64,000 bases of DNA from NCBI GenBank assembly GCA_005239175.1, contig SOPS01000001.1, positions 682,001 to 746,000 of the forward strand, in the 5' to 3' direction. The notes beneath the pieces were generated by a model that saw only the letters and a list, made by a program, of their open reading frames with translations, had not been told where the DNA came from and searched no databases. This document shows, piece by piece, positions 59,291 to 64,000 of this stretch (position 1 is the stretch's first letter; each line of letters begins with the position of its first letter). The DNA comes from a halophilic archaeon SHRA6. Lineage in GTDB: Archaea > Halobacteriota > Halobacteria > Halobacteriales > Haloferacaceae. The translations under genes were made by a program, and so were the position numbers.

Positions 59291-59470
59291 ATGGCCTCAG
59301 CACCGCGCACTGACGATGAGTTGTTCGATCAGTTCCTCGAAACGAATGGCCACGAGATGTCCGCGCCGCGATGGGATCGATCGTATAACAAAAAACAGTG
59401 CCCAGAGTGTGGGGGCATCCACGACGAGGCAGCGACCCGCTGTACCGTCTGCGGCTGGACGCCAGTATAG
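59291..59470 (+). CDS. Small zinc-finger protein (HVO_0416-like)
   Basis: A 59-residue protein: MASAPRTDDELFDQFLETNG, then HEMSAPRWDRSYNKKQCPEC and GGIHDEAATRCTVCGWTPV. Two CxxC pairs, CPEC and CTVC, make a rubredoxin-like zinc knuckle preceded by a short acidic helix. It closely resembles a small haloarchaeal zinc-finger family I know as HVO_0416. Such microproteins can be regulators; the specific role is unknown. The ATG lies about 27 bases after a weak TATA-like CTAAGTAGAG. Confidence 0.85.
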   Translation: MASAPRTDDELFDQFLETNGHEMSAPRWDRSYNKKQCPECGGIHDEAATRCTVCGWTPV

Positions 59471-59543
59471 ACGCCGACTTCGGTTCTGATTTTCGCCCGT
59501 CGAGTCACGTCGTTTATCACCAAGCAGCGCGTGTACGCGGACA

Positions 59544-61400
59544 ATGAGCACAAACGTGACCGTGACCCGGTTGTTCGGTGGTCCCGGCAGCGGGAAGACG
59601 ACCGCGCTGCTCGATCGGGTCGACGAACTGCTGGCAGAGGATGACGTGACGATCCGCGACATCCTCGTGGTCTCGTACACCCGCGCAGCTGCCGCGGAGA
59701 TCCGCGAACGACTGGCCGAGCGAACCGACACGACGCCCCGGGCGCTGCAGGGCAACGTCTCGACAATGCACGCGAAGGCCTACGAGCTGTTGAACCTCTC
59801 ACGGGGCGACGTCGTGAGCGAGTCCGACAAGGAGGCGTTCTGTGAGGAGTACGGCCTCGAATACGAGGACGAGTACAAAAGCGGCGGCCGCCGAACCGCC
59901 CGATCGACGACGATCGGCAACAAGATCATCGCCACGAGCCAGTGGCTCCAGCGAACCCGCCGCGATGTCGCCGACTGGTACGACGTCCCCTTCCAGTGGA
60001 ATGTCGAGGAGGTCCGGCTTCCGCCTGAAATCGACCCGCGCGCCCAGGAGGGCAACAAGTACACCCCAACGTGGACGTCCGACGACGATCGAATCGAGAT
60101 CCCCGAGGCGATCCGCGCCTGGCGCGCGTACAAAGGCGAACACGGCCTCGTCGGCTTTGCAGATATGCTCGAACGCGTCAAACAGCGATCGCTCCTGCCG
60201 AGCGTCGACTATCTCATCATCGACGAGTTCCAGGATATCACAACCCTGCAGTACGACGTGTACGAGGAGTGGAAACCCCACATGAAGAAGGTCCTCATCG
60301 CCGGAGACGACGACCAGGTCGTCTACGCGTGGCAAGGAGCAGATCCAGATCTGCTGTTGGACACCGAGCGGGACCACGACGAGATTCTTCCGAACTCCTA
60401 CCGGCTGCCATCGAAGATTCTCAACGCCGTCAACAAAGAGATTCGCCACATCGAAAAGCGCCAGGAGAAAGATCTCAGGCCGCGCAAAGAGGGTGGCGTC
60501 GTCGAGGGAATCCAGAATCCATCGATCCTCGAGTTGGTTCGAAACGTCCGTTACACCGTCAACGAGGACGAGGGGAGCATCATGTTGCTCTTCCGGGCGC
60601 GCTATCAGCTGTTTCAGTTCATCGAAGAGTTTGTCGGGGAAGGAATCCCGTTCAAAGCGCTGACCGACCAGCGGATGTGGACCGATCGACTCACTGACTA
60701 CGTCCGAGCGGTCGAAGCCTACGACGCCGACGAGGCGATGACGCTGTTACAGGGCAGGCGGCTCGCAGACATGTTGCAGTCCTCGGCGTTTGGATCGAAC
60801 GATCGCGAGGAGTTCTACGACTTCCTCGAAGAACTCGAAGAGAGCGCTGACGCCGACGATATCTCGACGGTTCCGCTCGGTCCCGAGGAGGTCAAACGCT
60901 TCGCGCCGTTCATGCCAGACCCCACCTCTGCGAGCGACATGGTCCGGAAGGTGACGAGCTTCCAGCGCAAGTCGATCGACGCGTACTTCGCCGGCGACTA
61001 CCACGGCCGTGACCCGAACGCGGTGCGGGTGGGAACGATCCACTCCGCGAAGGGTCGTGAGGCCGATCACGTCTTCGTCGCGACAGACCTGACCGAGAAG
61101 GTCGTCGAGCAGATGGCTGCAACAATAAGCGGGCGCGAGGAGGACGGCGAAGCCGAATTCACGAAACGAACGAGTCCAGTCCCACGGCTCACCGATAACG
61201 AACGACGGGTGTTTTACGTTGGGATGAGCCGGGCACGCGAGCGGTTGGTCCTCATGGAGAACCTGATTAGCGGCGCACCGACGCTCCCGATCAGCGTGTT
61301 GTTGCACAATGAGATCCGCGACGAGCCGCTCGACGAGCTACTCGAGGCGGCACAAGAGCCGATCGACGACCAGCTCGAGCCGGTCGAACCCGAGCCGTGA
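59544..61400 (+). CDS. UvrD/Rep-type superfamily 1 helicase
   Basis: Predicted 618-residue SF1A DNA helicase. Motif I is RLFGGPGSGKTTALLDRV, Ia is VVSYTRAAAAEIRERL, II is YLIIDEFQDITTLQ, III is LIAGDDDQVVYAWQGAD, IV is PNSYRLPSKIL, V is VGTIHSAKGREADHVFVA and VI is RRVFYVGMSRARERLVLM. The acidic C-terminal tail is a haloarchaeal feature. It probably unwinds DNA in repair or replication restart. Its stop overlaps the start of the M24 peptidase gene by 4 bases (GTGA), implying co-translation although the products seem unrelated. Confidence 0.94.
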   Translation: MSTNVTVTRLFGGPGSGKTTALLDRVDELLAEDDVTIRDILVVSYTRAAAAEIRERLAERTDTTPRALQGNVSTMHAKAYELLNLSRGDVVSESDKEAFCEEYGLEYEDEYKSGGRRTARSTTIGNKIIATSQWLQRTRRDVADWYDVPFQWNVEEVRLPPEIDPRAQEGNKYTPTWTSDDDRIEIPEAIRAWRAYKGEHGLVGFADMLERVKQRSLLPSVDYLIIDEFQDITTLQYDVYEEWKPHMKKVLIAGDDDQVVYAWQGADPDLLLDTERDHDEILPNSYRLPSKILNAVNKEIRHIEKRQEKDLRPRKEGGVVEGIQNPSILELVRNVRYTVNEDEGSIMLLFRARYQLFQFIEEFVGEGIPFKALTDQRMWTDRLTDYVRAVEAYDADEAMTLLQGRRLADMLQSSAFGSNDREEFYDFLEELEESADADDISTVPLGPEEVKRFAPFMPDPTSASDMVRKVTSFQRKSIDAYFAGDYHGRDPNAVRVGTIHSAKGREADHVFVATDLTEKVVEQMAATISGREEDGEAEFTKRTSPVPRLTDNERRVFYVGMSRARERLVLMENLISGAPTLPISVLLHNEIRDEPLDELLEAAQEPIDDQLEPVEPEP

Positions 61401-62641
61401 GCGGACAGTCCGACGAGCCTGCAGACGACGTGGTTCCGACGACCCAGCTGTCGTTTTTGCGGGAGGCAATTGATGCCGCCGACGCGAGAGCGTTCGTTCA
61501 CGTGGGCGATCGGTTCGATGACGCGATGCGGTACCTGACGCGGTTTTCGGGGCCCGATCGAGCGTACGCGTTCGTCTACATTCCTGCGGACAGCCAAGAG
61601 CCGGCTGACACCGTCGATCGCGCGGTTCTGTGTGCCCCGCGGCTGTTCTGCGAGCAGGCCGAACGGGAGTTTGTCACCGCCCCCGAGGACATCGACTCAG
61701 TCGATCGATCAATCCGATCAGACGCCGCAGGCGAACCAGCGGGCGTTCGGGCAGTCGACGCGCTCGACGCAGTTGGCGTCACGAGCGGCAGCGTGCTCGT
61801 CCCACAGCACATTCCGCATGATGCGGCCGTGTACCTCCAGCAGGCAGGCTACGAGCTACGATCGACCCACGCGGTCGCCGAACAGCGAGCAGTAAAGACT
61901 GACGCGGAGCTCGATCGGCTACAGATGGTCCAGACTGCGGCAGCCGCTGGAATGGCCCGTGCAGAGCGCGTTCTCGCCGAGGGCGCTGCAACCGACACCG
62001 GGCTTCGCTGGGGCGGCGATCGGCTCACGACCGAGCGGCTCCGCCGAGAGATCAACGCCGAGTTGGCGGCCCACGGGGTCACAGATGCCGGAAACACGGT
62101 AATCGGTGCAGGCGAGAGCGCAGCAGATCTCCATTTCACCGGCGACGTCGCGATCGATCCTGGCGAGACGGTGTTGATCGACATCTCTCCGCGGGGACCA
62201 CAAGGGTACTACGGCGATCTCACACGCACCTTCGTCGTCGACGGCGACGGTGGGTGGGAACGGCGCGCGTACGTCGCAGTCGAATCCGCACTGAATATCG
62301 CCTTTGGGGAGCTAGCTCCTGGAATCAACGCCGCGTCGGTGCATGCGGAGGCTGCCGCCGAGCTTGCCGCCTACGGGTTCCCGGCTGCCGAGGAGGGCGA
62401 GGCGGGGTTCACTCACGGAACTGGTCACGGCGTCGGGGTGGGTCTCCACGAAGCGCCCGGGCTCACCGCCGATACGGAACTGCAACCCGGTCACGTCGTG
62501 ACGATCGAACCCGGGGTGTACGATCCCGATCGTGGCGGCGTCCGTTTAGAAGATCTCGTCGTTATCACCGACGACGGCGCTGAGCGGCTTGCGACGTATC
62601 CGCGGTCGATCGTCCCTGTGGCCGATCGGTTTCTTGACTGA
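61397..62641 (+). CDS. M24 family metallopeptidase (Xaa-Pro aminopeptidase-like)
   Basis: Predicted 414-residue pita-bread-fold peptidase. The creatinase-like N-terminal domain (residues 1-160) is followed by the catalytic domain. Metal ligands are visible as VLIDISPRGPQGYYGDLTRTF (Asp pair), GFTHGTGHGVGVGLHEAPGL (His), VTIEPGVYDPDRGGVRLED (Glu, Glu). These enzymes remove N-terminal residues preceding proline. The GTG start at 61397 lies within the helicase stop region; initiation there would be translationally coupled. Confidence 0.92.
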   Translation: MSGQSDEPADDVVPTTQLSFLREAIDAADARAFVHVGDRFDDAMRYLTRFSGPDRAYAFVYIPADSQEPADTVDRAVLCAPRLFCEQAEREFVTAPEDIDSVDRSIRSDAAGEPAGVRAVDALDAVGVTSGSVLVPQHIPHDAAVYLQQAGYELRSTHAVAEQRAVKTDAELDRLQMVQTAAAAGMARAERVLAEGAATDTGLRWGGDRLTTERLRREINAELAAHGVTDAGNTVIGAGESAADLHFTGDVAIDPGETVLIDISPRGPQGYYGDLTRTFVVDGDGGWERRAYVAVESALNIAFGELAPGINAASVHAEAAAELAAYGFPAAEEGEAGFTHGTGHGVGVGLHEAPGLTADTELQPGHVVTIEPGVYDPDRGGVRLEDLVVITDDGAERLATYPRSIVPVADRFLD

Positions 62642-62703
62642 TCGACACCGGTCATGTTTGCCCGTCGTCGGGTGGGCACACGGCTGCGACCGATCGGCTC
62701 AAT

Positions 62704-62713
62704 GATTTTATCC
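62704..62713 (+). promoter_or_regulatory. TATA element for the 66-residue gene
   Basis: GATTTTATCC is centred about 27 bases before ATG 62735 and supports that start. Confidence 0.5.
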
Positions 62714-62734
62714 CTCGGTGTGGTACCAACCAGT

Positions 62735-62935
62735 ATGGAAGACCTCAGCACTATGGAGATTGGCGACACTGTCGAGGACCCACGCGGGGACGGCCGAACG
62801 TACCGAATCGTCGAAACCGAGACGAGCTCGGTTGGCAAAATCACGGGCGTAATCCTCGAGCCAATCGATGGTGACGGCGACGGCGATCGAATTCGCATTC
62901 CGTCGACGGAGTGGAGCGATATCTGGACCGCGTAA
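62735..62935 (+). CDS. Small haloarchaeal protein of unknown function
   Basis: Predicted 66-residue protein, MEDLSTMEIGDTVEDPRGDG then RTYRIVETETSSVGKITGVI, probably an all-beta barrel-like fold ending in WSDIWTA. The KOW/SH3-like opening (IGDTVEDPRGDGRTYRIVE) is common in small haloarchaeal proteins. I do not recognise a named family. It stands alone behind a well-spaced TATA element and converges on the AtoE gene. Confidence 0.65.
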   Translation: MEDLSTMEIGDTVEDPRGDGRTYRIVETETSSVGKITGVILEPIDGDGDGDRIRIPSTEWSDIWTA

Positions 62936-62967
62936 AAACAGTCTGTTCGGTTGTGCTTGCGACCCGG

Positions 62968-64000
62968 TCAGAACCCGAGGGCCTCGTACGGCAACACGAG
63001 TAACAGCACGGTGAGGAACGGGAACAGCGCAAGCAACATCACGACGGCGTAGCCGAACATCTCGCGGGCTTTGATCCGCGTGATCGCCAGAAGCGGGATC
63101 GCCCAGAACGGATTCAACAGATTGGTGTGGGCGTCTCCAACCGCGTACGCCATTGTCGCCTGTCCGACGGGGACGTTCTGTTCGATCGCCGCATTGAGCA
63201 CGGACGGCCCGAGGACGATCCACTCACCGCCGCCGGAGGGCACAAAGAGATTTACCGCAGCGGCCGCAAGCCACGCGAATACTGGGAACGTCTCTGGCGT
63301 CGACAGATCGATCAGTATCTGTGCGATCTCGCCCGCGAGGCCCGATCCGGCCATAATTCCCTGAATGCCCGCAAAAAACGGAAACAGAAGGATAATCCCT
63401 GCGGCGGCCCCTGCGGCCTCTCCGAACTTCGCACGGTAAGCCGAAGGATTTGTCCAGACCAACAGCCCGGCCATCAGGAAACCGAAGTTGACGACGTTGA
63501 GCGCCAGCGCGCTGCGTCCTTGATCGACGAACAGCCACACGACGTATGCAACCCCCGCCAGCGCAACAAGCCCACCTAACAGCCGGCTGTTGTCGATTAT
63601 CTCCGCAGGGACCGGACGAGTCTCGGTTGCCTCCGCGCCCGGTTCCGGCTCTGGGTCGGTTGCTGGCGGCTCGTCAGGGTCGTCGGCACCCCCGTCGGCG
63701 GCGGCGTCGAACAGTTCGCTTTCAGGGATGTATTCTGTGATCCCGCGGGACCGATCGCCCGATGGCGTAATGAGATACAGGACGATCGCAGCGAAGATGA
63801 TCGAGAGAACAGTCAACGCGATGCCGTAGCCGTGAAGGATCGTTTCACTGGCCGGGACGGGGCCATCAAGCATTGCAAACGCGGTGCCTTCGCCGACGGC
63901 ATTCGCGTCCGTCAAAAGCAGCGGAGCCGATCCAGACAGCCCCCAGTGCCACGTCAGTCCAAGGCCCATGTATCCCGCAACCGCGAGGACTGGGTAATGG
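62968..64000 (-). CDS. atoE: Short-chain fatty acid transporter, AtoE family (N terminus beyond window)
   Basis: The frame stays open to the window edge, so 344 C-terminal residues are seen. The start HYPVLAVAGYMGLGLTWHWG, then LSGSAPLLL, and later VNFGFLMAGLLVWTNPSAYR, FAGIQGIMAGSG, NLFVPSGGGEWIVLGPSVL and MAYAVGDAHTNLLNPFWAIP are landmarks of the AtoE/TIGR00366 family, which imports short-chain fatty acids such as butyrate. The central acidic insert (ESELFDAAADGGADDPDEPP) is haloarchaeal. Family members are about 440-460 residues, so roughly 100-120 residues lie outside. Confidence 0.9.
   Translation of the reverse strand, partial: HYPVLAVAGYMGLGLTWHWGLSGSAPLLLTDANAVGEGTAFAMLDGPVPASETILHGYGIALTVLSIIFAAIVLYLITPSGDRSRGITEYIPESELFDAAADGGADDPDEPPATDPEPEPGAEATETRPVPAEIIDNSRLLGGLVALAGVAYVVWLFVDQGRSALALNVVNFGFLMAGLLVWTNPSAYRAKFGEAAGAAAGIILLFPFFAGIQGIMAGSGLAGEIAQILIDLSTPETFPVFAWLAAAAVNLFVPSGGGEWIVLGPSVLNAAIEQNVPVGQATMAYAVGDAHTNLLNPFWAIPLLAITRIKAREMFGYAVVMLLALFPFLTVLLLVLPYEALGF

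Overview
The window looks like a chromosome segment of a halophilic archaeon (class Halobacteria). The proteins are strongly acidic and the DNA is GC-rich. Many genes start at or within a few bases of the predicted transcript start, with a TATA element centred about 25-28 bases upstream (leaderless style). The informational genes are archaeal: PCNA clamp, Orc1/Cdc6, tandem-fold histone, multi-OB RPA, archaeal CCA-adding enzyme and an intron-containing tRNA(CAT). Several small families are ones I know only from haloarchaea. I cannot resolve the genus. A striking property of the backbone is the frequency of the hexamer CGATCG.

Layout. 1-13 kb: the end of a EutA-like gene, an AI-2E family membrane protein, a SpoIIM-domain protein, uvrB, an SPFH protein, a 2H phosphoesterase, a cytochrome P450, uvrC and sufS. 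13-24 kb: small conserved genes (DUF424, macro domain, TPR, thpR), orc1/cdc6, rpiA, a 55-residue DUF1931 protein, larB, a small zinc-finger protein, a GIY-YIG protein, an FMN reductase, a phosphohexomutase, PCNA and a trehalose-synthase-like GH13 enzyme.

23.7-31.85 kb: an integrative element in the 3' end of a tRNA(CAT) gene, bounded by 20-bp direct repeats. It carries a tyrosine integrase, a small Cys-pair protein, a winged-helix regulator, an AT-rich block with a small membrane protein and a KAP-family P-loop NTPase, a large HUH-type replication initiator and two accessory genes behind a palindromic operator. I see no virion genes, so an integrative plasmid is the simplest reading. The KAP block is the best candidate for an uncharacterised (possibly defence) module.

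32-45 kb: tRNA-Asn, cca, a deacetylase/histone/RPA cluster, a lipoprotein, tRNA-Arg, DUF309, an SDR enzyme, azf (NAD-dependent glucose-6-phosphate dehydrogenase), mptD, DUF5790, an arfB-like creatininase-family gene, an ABC exporter, DUF192 and tRNA-Val followed by decayed tandem copies of its own 3' end. 45-64 kb: a chemotaxis transducer, a four-gene operon (divergent Nramp-like transporter, HyuA, HyuB, maleate-isomerase/racemase-like enzyme), an RHH regulator, a GlpA-like dehydrogenase, a sulfatase-superfamily/GtrA/VTT membrane-lipid cluster, a MOSC protein, a UvrD-like helicase coupled to an M24 peptidase, and an AtoE-type fatty-acid transporter cut by the window end.

A recurring structural theme is that the 3' ends of tRNA-Arg and tRNA-Val, and the tRNA(CAT) remnant at the left end of the island, are each followed by an inverted copy of the T-arm, forming long hairpins with GCGAGCG-like loops.
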